Assembly: GCF_037126465.1 (NCBI RefSeq)
Contig: NW_026999468.1
Span: forward strand, 1-64,000
Source: Ornithodoros turicata
Taxonomy: Eukaryota; Arthropoda; Arachnida; Ixodida; Argasidae
DNA: 64,000 nucleotides
Reading direction: 5' to 3'
Shown piece after piece: positions 46,307 to 56,672 of this stretch. Every line of letters starts with the position of its first letter. Positions within the stretch are counted from its first letter, which is position 1. Made by a program: the position numbers and the translations under genes. The notes under the pieces were generated by a model, which did no database searches, was not told the DNA's origin, and saw nothing but the letters and a program-made list of their open reading frames with translations.

Positions 46307-48103
46307 CTAGGATCTGGCCTACGATTTGGCCGGACTGCTGCAGGAATTTCACCTTCTCGGGTGGAAGCGAGCTCCCTTTATCGTTGCCAGTTCCATGGAA
46401 AAAATTCGATCGTTCGAAATTGGCACCTTTCTATTCAGAGATACCATGCAGTACCTAAATTCGTCGCAGGGAGAGCTCATGGAAACCGTCAAATCCATGG
46501 GGGGCGCAGAGACGTTCCAGTGCCTGAAGCAGGTATTTGGAAACAACTACGAAATTCTGCTTTGTAAACGTGTATACCTATACAGCCACATTAATTCTTT
46601 CGCGGTGCACGACGAATTCGCTCTGCCAGCAAAATCTGCCTTCCGAAATGATCTCACAGGGGAGGATATAAGGGAGGAAGACTACCAGTATGCGCTACAA
46701 GTATTTAAACGTTTTGGATGCTCGAATCTGAGGGATTATAATGCATTGTACCTGAAAACGGATGCCCTATTACATGCTGATGTGATGCAGCGCTTCCGAC
46801 GACTGTGCTACGACGCGCGTGGATTGGAATTGCTTCATTGTGTTTCTCTGGCGTCCTATTCGTGGCCATGTGCTCTAAATTACAAGCGGGTAAAATTGGA
46901 GTTAATCATCGACGAGGACATGTATAGAACCATCAAATCGGGTGTTAAGGCCGAGCTCTGTGAGGTGAGCAGGCGTCATTTGCGGGCTAACAACCCTCTG
47001 TGTAGTGGCTATGATTCCGATAAAGAGGAGGTGTACATATCATACATAGGTTGCAACAATCTTTATGGATTCAGTATGGTAAAGCACATCCCCGTCGGCG
47101 ATTTCGAGTGGGTCGAGGATTTTAGCTCCGTGGATTTTATGCGTCACCCCATGGATTCGGAGGTGGGGTACGTGTATGTGTGCGACTCAGAGTATCCAAA
47201 ATTTATCCACGCTCTAACGCGGTACTTCCCCCTGGCTCCCGAGAAGGCGGTGGTCCCGGAGGAATGGCTCTCACCATTCCAGCGAGGTCTTCTCGAAGAA
47301 TTAACGTATCAGCCAGCTAACAGCAAAAAGCTGTTGCTGATGTGCAAGGACAAGGTCGAGTACGTCGTTCATTATGCACTGCTCGCACTCTATAGTAGAT
47401 TGGGCATGAGGGTAACAAAAATTCACCGGATCCTAAAATTTTGTCAGGCATCATTCCTGCGTCCCTACATTGTGGACAATGTTGCCAGGCGCGTTGCCTC
47501 GGGCACGACGTTCGAAAAAAATTTCGACAAAATCTCAAATAATGCGGTCTTTGGAGGAACGCCTTTAAATAAATTTAACATGAGGGATATTGGAGTACCC
47601 TTCGATGAGGAGACGGCGAGTCGCCTCAGGTGTCGGGAAGAATGCGTGAGAATGGAAATTTTGTCCCCCGATTGTGTCATGTATGAAATGCGCAAAAGAA
47701 AAGTGCGATGTGATTTCGCCTTGCAGATTGGCTTCACGATTTTAGAACTGAGTAAATTAACCATGTACTCGTTCTACCACGAAACTCTGCTGAGCAAGTC
47801 ACCCATAGAGGAAGTAATATGCTTGAAAGCCAAAATGTACTCCATCAAATTAGCTGGGGGAAAACAAATTGCAAGAGCTAAAGGGGTCAAAAAGAACATT
47901 GTGCGCAAACACCTCCTCCATGATACGTACCACGATACCCTGTTCAAGCACACTAGCGTATCGTACGAACAGGTGGGAAATAGTGGGAAAGAAACAGTGC
48001 ATGTACACCATCAGAAATGTGAAAAGAAGTCTGATGGCGTACAACGACAAACGTTACCTCTACAATGACGTCGACTCCTACCCATACGGAAGCTGCGAAT
48101 ATG

Positions 48104-48163
48104 GTAAGCTTGAGTGTATGACAGAGATAGCGTGATTTAACTGGGAATTCTTTCTCTCCTCAG
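48104..48163 (+). other. 60-bp spliceosomal intron near the polymerase 3' end
   Basis: Donor AATATG|GTAAGC and acceptor TCTCTCCTCAG|ATAATG. Splicing joins the frame GSCEY to DNAEDEKV and a TAG. This implies nuclear transcription and splicing of the element gene. Confidence 0.6.
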
Positions 48164-48303
48164 ATAATGCAGAGGATGAGAAGGTGTAGCGTCTGTTGGA
48201 CCAGTGGAAGGATGTGGTACCTAGTTCAAATCTCGCTCGTCTCATGCACGCTGGTGCTGGACGCCTGTAACTAAAGATGCGTGAAGCTGGAGAACGATAA
48301 GAA

Positions 48304-48902
48304 CACCGACAGGGAATGAATGCCCTGGCGATATCTTCGCTATCACAGATTGGCATGTGGCACCTATGCGGTCCGACATTAAGCTCGACAAGAACGCTAC
48401 TGGATCGCTACGCACGTGCCTTCAACCACTGGACGTGAGCGTCCAATGCACGTGGAATGTGTCAACTCACGGAGGATGAAACTTTTCTTAGCTGCTGTCC
48501 CAAAGACGCCTACATGATTCGTCACTTCCGAGGAACCATGCCCAGCATCAAAGGAATCAATGTCTCCAAGACAGCCATGATGTACTGAATAAATGTTGCA
48601 ATGTATTCCTTTTGTCTGTCTAAGATAGAGCTGTAGCGGGGTCGCTGGGTTGGCCGAACAGCTGTCCTAGAAGGAGCCAATCAGCACGAAGTGGACGGAC
48701 CAATAAAAAATCAGTAGGTTTGGAGGGGCCAATCTGCGTGAAGTGGGCGAGCCAAAAAGGGGACTGTCAATCAAAGTGGGGCTACCAACCAGAGGGATTA
48801 GAACTGGCTTGTGTTGGATTAGAACTGGCTGGTGGTGGATTAGAAATTCCTAGAACTGGATTTGAAAAAGGATGTTCTTATAGCGGTCCCCCCTATACTA
48901 CT
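48304..48902 (+). repeat. Right inverted repeat
   Basis: Mirror of 38,986-39,605, including GAATGAATGCCCTGGCGATA, ATGATTCGTCACTTCCGAGG and CCAATCAGCACGAAGTGG. Here the conserved frame ends ACAGCCATGATGTACTGAAT with a polyadenylation signal AATAAA at about 48,589. The tip has 21-bp units on GGATTAGAACTGG. Confidence 0.8.
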
Positions 48903-50645
48903 ATCAAGTACGCGCGTTTCTTGATACAGGAGCAACGATCACCTGCATCAATGAACACGCCTTCAAGGAACTCCAACTTCAATTGATTAATAACTCACGT
49001 ATCTCCATTCATCTAGTAACAACATGATCGCACACCTTCGGTCGCGTCATTATTCACCTCGGAATTGGCAATGTCATACGGGCAGTAGAGGTACACGTGC
49101 TCCGTGGCATGAAAGCTGAACTACTTCTGAACGTCTCACATTTTGGACCATCATTGGATTTGCCTACGCTCACGCTTTTGCAAGGGGAGACCCCTTTGAA
49201 TCCAAGCTCACGCTCACACTTCTCTCATCGCTCATTGGATAAGCCCGCTCTCAATCAACCCCCTTCCGTACTTCTGCCATCGGATCACTCTGACTATTCT
49301 CATTTGACATCAACTCAGCACATAGCTCTGGAGCAGCTCATCGGAAAACATTTGCCAATGTTTTCCAAGTCGCAAACGGACATAGGCATTACCCTTGAGC
49401 AGCACAGTGTCTCGCTGTCTAACCATCTACAGATCCGTACGACCCCATATCGGACATCACAAGCGCATAAAGCAGAGATTGAAAAGCACGTCGAGTCGCT
49501 ACTGCGCCAGGGCCTTATCAGACCGTCGTTCTCACCCTATGCATCCCCACTTATCGTGGCTGAGAAGAAGGGCGAAGCGAGAACGAGGATGTATATATAG
49601 ATCATAGAAAGCTCAACGCCGTAACACTGCCCGATTGTCAACCCATTCCCCGCGTCGACGTTGTCCTGGATTCCTTGGGTCCTTCCCAATACTTTACTAC
49701 ACTTGACATCACTTCAGGCTATTGGCACGTGCCGATGAACCCCGCTGACATCCCCAAGACTGCGTTTGTCACCCATAACGGCCATTATGAATGGATGGTA
49801 ATGCCGTTTGGTCTTAAAAATGCGTCAGCCACTTTTCAGAGAGCTATCAAGTCCATCATTGACAAGCATGATCTCCACAACGTCGTTAACTACTTCGACG
49901 ATATCGTGGTCCATACCACGACCCTTGAAGAACATCTTCAGCGTCTTCACGCCTTGTTAACTGCATTGGCCACGGAAAATATCAAGCTTAAACTCAAGAA
50001 GTGTCGATTTGCTCGCACCACTATTGACTATCTCGGTCACACGATTTCACACCGGAAGATATCTCCCAAAGAGTGGAACGGGGAAGCTATAAGAAATTTT
50101 CCAGTTCTCCAAACTGCGAAGGATTTACAGCGCTTCCATGGGACAATCAATGTCTACCGACAGTACATCCCACACGTCAGCAACATCTCCGCACCTCTCA
50201 CTGCCCCTCTGCAAAAGGACGTCATGTGGGAGTGGTTCGAAGAGTGTGAGCAAGCTTTTACTACACTTAAAGGCTGCCTGCTTAGTGCTCCCGTCCTTCA
50301 GATATTTAACCCGGACCGCCCATGTACAGTTTACTGCGATGCTTCCTCGACTTGTCTTGGCGCTGTTCTTAAGCAACCTGACGATAACGGCACGGAACAC
50401 CCAGTTGCATACCATTCACGTAAACTCCTCAAACATGAACGGAATTATGCAGTCACAGAATCGGAATGCGTTGCTGTTGTCGATGCCGTAGACAAATGGC
50501 ATTGTTACCTCCTCCTCCGGGCATCCTTTCACGGCAGTAACAGACCATTCCACGCTTCAATGGCTCAAGACCATAAAACACCCAACTGGGTGACTTTTAC
50601 ACTGGTCGCTTAAATTATCGATGTATGACGTCACCTTCAGGTGCC
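48903..50645 (+). pseudogene. pol: Gypsy pol: protease, reverse transcriptase, RNase H
   Basis: The reading begins at once after the inverted repeat with YARFLI and, after a small deletion that removes the protease Asp codon, TGATITCINEHAF. 49,097-49,600 is the spacer up to VEKHVESLLRQGLIRPSFSP. After a 1-base shift the RT at 49,675-50,613 has YFTTLDITSGYWHVPM, MPFGLKNASATFQRAI and the intact active box VNYFDDIVVHT (about 49,891). RNase H starts with TVYCDASSTCLGAVLKQ and is frameshifted near its TDH motif at about 50,520. The 5' LTR and gag are missing. Confidence 0.9.
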
Positions 50646-50689
50646 AAAAGAGGCACTGCCAACGTCGAGGCTGATACCTTATCCTGGAT

Positions 50690-52716
50690 GCGTATTTCTA
50701 TTTGCTAGCCAGGAGAACCAAGCGGGAACTCGGAGGAGAAAAGCGCTGCTGATTGGTCGGTAGAGAGGAGGTGTACTACACGGAGGGGGCTGTATAATAC
50801 CGCGTTCTCCGTCGCAAGGCTGCTGTGTCCGCCGGTGTCGGGGCATTCGCGTCTCTGTAGGAGTGCATACTGTGGCCTGCGTACTGCAGGTTATGTCTGT
50901 ATAATCGCACCCATTTGAGACAGCCTGTTGGGACATCATCAATGTGGTTAAAAGCGCTAAATGGTGGATAGTCTTTTCTTCTTTTAGCGCTTAAAACACA
51001 ATTGAAAACAAATGATAAAGAAAAAGAGGTGATGTCGTCCCTCAATCATTGAGAATTTATGGGGATGTAGGGAGAGGCCTGGATAAATCAACGTGCGTAC
51101 GTCCCGTCCCTCGTCAGTGATTTATCCAAACCCCCCCCAATCGTTTTCTCCATGCTCGACACAGAGTGTGTGTGTGTCTGGAGGGATGGGGGCTCGTTCT
51201 TTAGCCATTTTAAGTATGTCTAGTTATTAACAACACGCCCAAAGATGTGTTTTAAGTAGTTAATGAAGTTCTCACGACTTTAACGTCATTTTGTCTTCAA
51301 CGTCTTCATTGATTTCTGGCAACACCCTCGTGCTTGGGGCCAATAGTTAGCAACTGTCCCTCGTTCTCATGGATTCCCTTGCGTAAGTTGCACATTCCGA
51401 CCCATTAGGTTCATCTTTACGGAAAAGAAAAAGACAAAAATCACCAGCGCCAGAACATCTTCTTTTAACCATGCTTGACACTGCCGAGCATTATTTTTAT
51501 CCTATCCTATGACCCTTCGCCACGTTCATGTGTACATATACGCATATACGCGCGCAAAGCGAGGAGGATGCGCGTGCCGAACTTTTCTGGAAATGATAAA
51601 ATATCCGCTCTGTAGAAAAAAACAACCAAGCTGCAGTGTTCTCTGTCGAAACTCTGGATTTTCCTCGAGCAGATGAAAAAAAAAAGACACCGCGAGTCTG
51701 GACACACACACTGACATGTACTGAAAGGACGCAAGATGCACATATATACAAAACGCTATCCCGCTGCGTAGGCCGCCTAATGTCACATCCACACGGAGTT
51801 GTTGTTTTACAGCCACTTCCCTAGCTGAACCCTCTTTTTTATTGCACGAACTTCCCGTTTGTTACAATGATCATTGGATCGTCCTGCTTCAATTTGTTGA
51901 GCTGTAACAATCTCTCGTCTTCCAGTCCGCGCTTGCGTCTCATTTTTTCCGGCAAACGAAAGTTGTCATTTTTGCAATCCCAAACGTGTATCCCCGATCA
52001 CACCGTGTTAATCAGCCCTTCTAGCGGCCCACTTCCCCAGATGATGTCTGATGTTACTTGCGTTAAGGATATCCAGTCATCAACAACGAAGTTCTCCGCG
52101 CTACCCTTGCGATTGCCGATGACGCCACAGAATGGTTGCGGCAATAGAAGGCTATGACAAGCACTTCGTGGATTATTTACAAGGCTATGAAGACATGTGA
52201 AAGGTGAAACACTCCCTGCTTGATTTATTTAAATAGTGGTAACACTTCCAAGAGCGACACAATGAATAAGTAGTGCACTACATCGCGCTGCTACCCGTGC
52301 ACGCAGTAGTGCTACCCGCAGCTGCTATTCGCGTCACCAATTTTGTCATTCATGCTGCACTGCACGTGCACACTGTCATTGTCGTCGTAGCCACCTCTAC
52401 GTCAGGCACAGCAGCGAAGTTATAGGTTATGCGAATGAGTTGGTGCATAGGGGGCAACATTTCTCGGCGTCTAAGGAATACAACAAACAACACACGAAAA
52501 GGTAGTCGAAACCACGAGACTTCGCAGTATGTCGTCGACTGTGTTCGTTTGTGCAAAAGGTAAACAAACAATGAGCCGCGCTTCCGCGTCGTGGTTTGAA
52601 GGAGCGCCATACAGTCGCTCTGTGTAGTACACCTCCTCTCTTTCTACCAATCAGCAGCGCTTTTCTCCCTCTGGGTTCCCTCCGGGTTCTGTGCTGGCTA
52701 GCAAATATAAATACAC
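50690..52716. mobile_element. 2.0-kb Mutator-like non-autonomous element with 9-bp duplication
   Basis: ATCCTGGAT at 50,681-50,689 and ATCCCGGAT at 52,717-52,725 flank the element. Ends GCGTATTTCTATTTGCTAGC and GCTAGCAAATATAAATACAC begin imperfect ~110-bp inverted arms containing AAAAGCGCTGCTGATTGG and GAGGAGGTGTACTACAC. A 9-bp duplication with long arms fits the Mutator (MULE) superfamily. No transposase was recognised in the ~1.8-kb interior, which has a short (GT)n near 51,166. It splits the Gypsy pol: RNase H on its left, integrase on its right. Confidence 0.8.
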
Positions 52717-52725
52717 ATCCCGGAT

Positions 52726-53775
52726 ACCGACTGTGCAGTTGTTGACTCTTGAGGAGCTGCAGGAGGATCCGTCGGATAGGCCTCGTGGACCATACACATT
52801 GCTCAATGGTGTCCCCATGGTAAGGAAACATTAACAAGATCTACGTTCCAGCCTCGCTCCGTAACAAGATACTACAGAACGCTCACCAGCTTTTCGGGCA
52901 TGTTGGCGTCAAAAAGACGGTATCTGTGATCTCTCCACCCTATTTCTGGCCGGACTTACTATCCGACGTAATTAACTACGTGAAGCATTGTGATACTTGT
53001 CAGCGATGCAAGAAATAGAAAGCGAAGAAGTTTGGTTGGCTAGAATCATTGCCACCAGTGGATCAGCCGTTTGATGTTCTCGCCATGGACATAATAGGAG
53101 GGCTTGCTGGTTATGGTTCTCCCAAAAGATTTATTCGCTTACTGATCGACCACGCCACACCGTATGCATGGGCATTTCCGCACAAACACGAAAATGTCGA
53201 CTCCTACATTTCGTGCCTACGCGAGACGTTCTCCGTTGGCAAACCTCGGAAGTTCCTTTCGGACCGTGGAACGGGGTTCACTGCCAATAAGTTTAAGCGC
53301 TTTCTGAAGAACCACGGCATCCATCAGCTGTTCACATCATCGCAGCACCCGCAATGCAATGGGTTCAATGAACGTGCCAAACAAACAATCCTCACGCGTC
53401 TCAAGTGCAAAATCAATGAGAGACCGCGAACGCCCTGGTAGGAATTGTTGGCGGAGGTCATGGACGAGTACAACCGCACCCCACACGAGGTCACCGGGTT
53501 CGCCGTCAGCTACCTGCTTTTTGGATTTCCTTCATACCAGCCACCTCTTTCTCAGCCATTAGTGCCGCTAGAAGAGGCACGACGGCAAGCTGTCTTGAAC
53601 TCCTTGGCCTACCAGAACAAAAACAAGGTGCTGTATGACAAGAAGTTCATTCCCACCTAGTTGAGCCCTGGTGGTCATGTTCTCTACGAGACGCCTTGGC
53701 AGGCCAACAGAGGGGGAAACTTGTGCCAGTCATGGAGGGTCCATACACAATCATACGGAAAGTGTCACCGGTGAA
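52726..53775 (+). pseudogene. Gypsy integrase
   Basis: Continues the split pol. IPTVQLLTLEELQEDP directly follows the MULE. The zinc domain has NAHQLFGHVGVKKT and CDTCQRCKK. The catalytic core has LAMDIIGGL, KFLSDRGTGF and CNGFNERAKQT, giving all three D, D, E residues. A C-terminal piece, YNRTPHEVTGFAVSYLLFG, follows. Stops occur after RCKK, after RTPW and after FIPT, plus a frameshift near 52,830. The domain would insert element DNA but cannot be translated intact. It ends in a G-run (53,780-53,793) in the polypurine-tract position. Confidence 0.88.
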
Positions 53776-53796
53776 CTACGGGGGGGGGGGGGGAGG

Positions 53797-53880
53797 TGTG
53801 ACATATGAAAGAAGAGGCGCGGGGCGGGCGCGTGCATGGACAGAAGCAACTCCTTCGGGAACGGAGTTCTCTGTTTGTCG
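53797..53880 (+). repeat. Gypsy 3' LTR, truncated
   Basis: TGTGACATATGAAAGAAGAG follows the G-run, as an LTR start should. After about 85 bp the sequence turns into the minus-strand LINE ORF1 fragment, so the LTR end is not present. Confidence 0.6.
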
Positions 53881-53884
53881 TCAC

Positions 53885-54679
53885 ATATAGCCAAGTTCTT
53901 TAGTTCGCCCTTTTGTTAACCTCAAGAGAATCTTGTTTTGACGAGTAAGATTCTCGCAGGAAAATAAATCATCGTATTCAGGCTGACTGGGTAACTTTTT
54001 AATTTCTTTGTTGGCCATTACCTATGCCAGCACGTCACATGTGTCCTTGAAGCGAATCAGTATGATTGGAAGCTTTGTGGGTGATTTTGTTGGAAGCCTG
54101 TGGTATGCTTCCACAGGAGTCTCAGAAATTGGTCGAAGATTTATCTTTATTGATAGATCATCCAATACTTTGATAAGGTTTTCACTCATGAAGGCAAATA
54201 CGCCCTGGATTTCAACGTCGAGTCGGCGGCCGTTCTGTTCATTGTAATTGACAGTTTTCTATAGCGCAATTATTCTGTCATTGTTCTCTTTCAGCATTCG
54301 GTCCATCTCTGTTATTTTGTATCCGTGACATTTATTCGGCTAACAACTTCATCATATTTTGTTTCAATGCTGTCCAACCTTTGCTCAACATACCGTATTC
54401 TTTCCAACGTCTCGCTAGTCTTCTGACCATTGCTTCGAATTGCGGTGAGTAGCACCTGCAAAGTCGGCTGTTCTTCACTTCTGCCACCCCACTTCTTATG
54501 TACAGAACAAGTTTTACATATCCATGATTCTCGATGTGAACTATAGTCATGGCTGTTAAGCGTGTTCTTGTAAGGCTGATGCTGGTGCCACAATGATAAT
54601 AATTACGACACGAGGAGCACACGATTGCTGTGTCATCAGAGGGCACAAATTTCATACATGCCAAACATTTGTTAGACAT
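53885..54679 (-). pseudogene. LINE ORF1 protein (PHD-type finger plus coiled coil)
   Basis: On the minus strand it starts at 54,679 with MSNKCLACMKFVPSDDTAIV and CSSCRNYYHC. After a frameshift WICKTCSVHKKW completes a PHD-like zinc finger. A coiled coil (LERIRYVEQRLDSIE, then MDRMLKENNDRIIALE) and a C-terminal RNA-binding-like region (AYHRLPTKSPTKLPIILIRF, ENLTRQNKILLRLTK) follow. This is the ORF1 layout of several arthropod LINEs. Stops near 54,253 and 54,025 and two frameshifts disable it. No RT follows; Gypsy LTR sequence is on that side instead. Confidence 0.75.
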
Positions 54680-54735
54680 ACTGATTGCAGTCGAATGGAG
54701 CCAGTAAGGTCACAATGTTAATGACAATTACGTCC

Positions 54736-55001
54736 CTATGTAAACAGGAGTGCAGAATTAGAAAGCTGTGCGTCAGTTCGCTCCATAAGACTGCAGAGCG
54801 GCGTCTGGTCGTCAGGCGGTTATAGAGCCATGTTCTTCGTTAGGTGGCGCTGCTTCGACGATCACGTGATTGTAGATAATCCAAGAGAAGCACGTATAGC
54901 TAGCTGGCGGAGGTGACCCACGAGTACTGCAGTGCAGCATCTATGTATACAGGAGTGCAGAATTAGATAACTGTGCGTCAGTTCGCTCCAGAGGACTGCA
55001 A
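54736..55001. repeat. Two ~59-bp direct repeats, 206 bp apart
   Basis: ACAGGAGTGCAGAATTAGA and TGTGCGTCAGTTCGCTCCA occur at 54,736-54,794 and 54,942-55,001. They lie just upstream of the minus-strand LINE ORF1 start and may be 5' UTR monomers. Confidence 0.65.
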
Positions 55002-55271
55002 GATTTCTGGCAAAAATATGAAGCAGAATGTTAGTTACGTCTAATACTTGCGCATTTGCCGGTCTGCCAGGCATTTGCCGCACTCAGTCGGATCCAGGTA
55101 TGTCACTGAGCGAACAGAGCAGACTGCTTAACATACTGTGCAAAGATAAACTGTACGTTGTGGAGAATAACGCTGTATCGGCTCTGCGTTGTCAACATTG
55201 GGCCGGTTCAACACAGGTGTCACCGGTACTCCAGTTTCACGAATAAAAGGCTTCCACCTGTTTTCGTCCAG

Positions 55272-55512
55272 GAAAACCTCTGTCGCAGAGACCGTTGTTG
55301 TGCAGCTACAAGCGGGATATGAAACCAGATTACCCTTATCCTCCCGACGGGCTCTGCGACTTCCTCTTTCACACATTTGGTGTGTTACCTGAAGGCTTCA
55401 ACTACAACGAATACGAGGAAATTACTGACGACGATAAAGCCTTACTTGCTAAATTTAAGGAGGAGGCCATGAAGTCCAAGACAACTGAGTTCGGCATTGA
55501 CATGTACGATCA
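55272..55512 (+). CDS. Host gene exon 4: start of extracellular PDGLCD domain
   Basis: The acceptor TTTTCGTCCAG|GAAAAC and donor GATCA|GTAAGT bound 241 bases. The entry phase (1) equals the exit phase of exon 3. It encodes KPLSQRPLLCSYKRDMKPD, then YPYPPDGLCDFLFHTFG, then an acidic linker and TTEFGIDMYD. The P-L-L-C-S-Y start and PDGLCD resemble a large tick-expanded family of membrane or secreted proteins, sometimes compared to the glycosyl hydrolase 18 fold. No catalytic motif of chitinases is seen, so an enzymatic role is not claimed. Residues about 96-175 of the model. Confidence 0.7.
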
Positions 55513-55643
55513 GTAAGTTATCAAGTATCACAGAATTTCCTCTAAGGTCGAGATCATTGAAATCGTTTATTCTGTTGCATCTTTGTCCTGCTACATGGTT
55601 CGAAAAGCAGGATACACTAATTCTTTTGTTTGTCTCGTGGCAG

Positions 55644-55800
55644 CTTTGAAAACGCTACTATTATTACATTAAGCACAGATGAAGGCAAAGCTGCAGTGAA
55701 AGCACTTTGGGGCTACAAAATAGTGCATTATGCTGTCCTGGATTACATTGTTTACGCTCGTGGTGATCACTTCGTTATGAAGATCTCCATGCTAGCAAAG
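55644..55800 (+). CDS. Host gene exon 5
   Basis: After a 131-bp intron with acceptor TCTCGTGGCAG|CTTTGA, the exon encodes FENATIITLSTDEGKAAVKA, then LWGYKIVHYAVLDYIVYARG, and ends at AGCAAAG|GTAAAT in phase 0. Exons 1-5 sum to 684 bases, 228 codons, without a stop. NAT is a potential N-glycosylation site. Further exons must exist, because there is no stop codon, but none was recognised up to the window end. Confidence 0.68.
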
Positions 55801-56672
55801 GTAAATCCATCGTAGCTGTCTTCGCCTCTGTTGTAAGACGCCAAAAGAATAATGAATATTATTTTTTGATTTGTTGTGTCCACCTTAGAGTTCTTTAACC
55901 GGCGCTTGAATATAAGCACTGTGCTTACCGTATTAAAAGGAGGCTGGAAGACGCCTCGAACAGCGGCTGTGATCCCTTCTAGCTCATTCTGATGTGTTGC
56001 GATGTCAGATCAGCGGAGCACTTCTACTGACTGCTGAGAATCGATGCCGAGGGGCCAAAACGAGAAATCGAGTGTTCTATATGAGACGCGCAGGTAATGC
56101 AAAAAGGAACCTCACTATTGGGCGGATAACGTGACGTCGCAGCTGAGGGCAAGTACGTTTTGCGACAGGCGAGATTGAAAACTCTCCTGCGCACCATGTT
56201 CGCAAGCCGCACGCGTTCTCTTTATGGGAATATGTATCACGGGGCATGTAATCTTAGTTAATACTCCTTCTGAGATATTTTGGAGCCCTATGCTCCTGTA
56301 AGAGCACTTACTCCACCGAAAATACGGCACGAATTACTGGACCACTTACTGTGCAATTTCACGTAATGCAAGACAACAACAGACGCCGAGTGTTGAGGGT
56401 ATATGGCGGGTTTCCTCTCGGGAAATCAGAGAAAGGCTCACAGAGAAGAGTCCAATCAGTACCTGCCTTTCTGTGGCCGGCGAGGTGGGTTGGCAAGATC
56501 GACTTGCGGAGTGTTGCAATGCTGCTTGTTTCTGGGTTGTCGCAGGACATATTCGTACACGCAACGCAATATGGCTGGTATACTACCATGCGAACGCCAA
56601 ACAGACGAGTTCGGAGACAATCGCATGGTTTGCGTTCCCATTGGTGTGCTAGCCTACGTGATCGTGATGTTA
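55801..56672. other. Intron or downstream sequence, no exon recognised
   Basis: A CACCTTAG acceptor-like site at about 55,888 leads to an early stop. Two frames over 100 residues at 56,351-56,746 have no motif. Confidence 0.4.

Larger units (their letters stand above)
43734..48189 (+). pseudogene. Protein-primed-type DNA polymerase B, disrupted
   Basis: The gene is in pieces. 43,734-44,660 starts with a zinc finger (CVFC ... HAHVERSH) and the N-terminal block DRxEN-x-QREGSGF. It has an in-frame TAA at 44,406. 44,704-45,306 has a finger-like YCTRSF start, YNYVVALDTESVLAP (exonuclease-like Asp-x-Glu), and a C/H cluster in a shifted frame at 45,130-45,300. 46,326-48,068 is the polymerase domain with NALYLKTDALLHADVMQRF, then motif A as SYIGCNNLYGFSM, then motif B as FDKISNNAVFGG. 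Motif A has Gly where the catalytic Asp belongs. The motif C Asp-Thr-Asp region is deleted between MYSFYHETLL and SKSPIEEV. The C-terminus is in another frame and crosses an intron (48,104-48,163) to a TAG at 48,187. Polymerase B family membership is secure; activity is excluded. Confidence 0.85.
38986..48902 (+). mobile_element. Polymerase-B element bounded by ~0.6-kb inverted repeats (Polinton/Maverick-like, defective)
   Basis: The outer ends are AGTAGTGTAGGGGGGACCGC on the left and its near-complement GCGGTCCCCCCTATACTACT on the right. The similarity continues inward for about 600 bp on each side. Between them are a TG-rich repeat array, a TATA promoter and a B-family DNA polymerase gene. 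Long terminal inverted repeats, AG...CT ends and a polymerase B gene recall Polintons/Mavericks. However, no integrase, ATPase, protease or capsid gene is recognisable, no 6-bp target duplication is visible (GCGATT left, ATCAAG right), and the repeat family also has a fragment at 20.9 kb. The element could therefore also be two repeat copies that happen to flank the gene. Confidence 0.55.

Noticed and set aside
48903..48908. 6-bp target duplication of the polymerase element
   Set aside because: The left flank GCGATT and right flank ATCAAG do not match, also not when the ends are shifted by a few bases.
53797..53980. A full-length 184-bp Gypsy 3' LTR ending TATTCA
   Set aside because: From about 53,885 the minus strand reads as LINE ORF1 C-terminus (ENLTRQNKILLRLTK), so only the first ~85 bp can be LTR.
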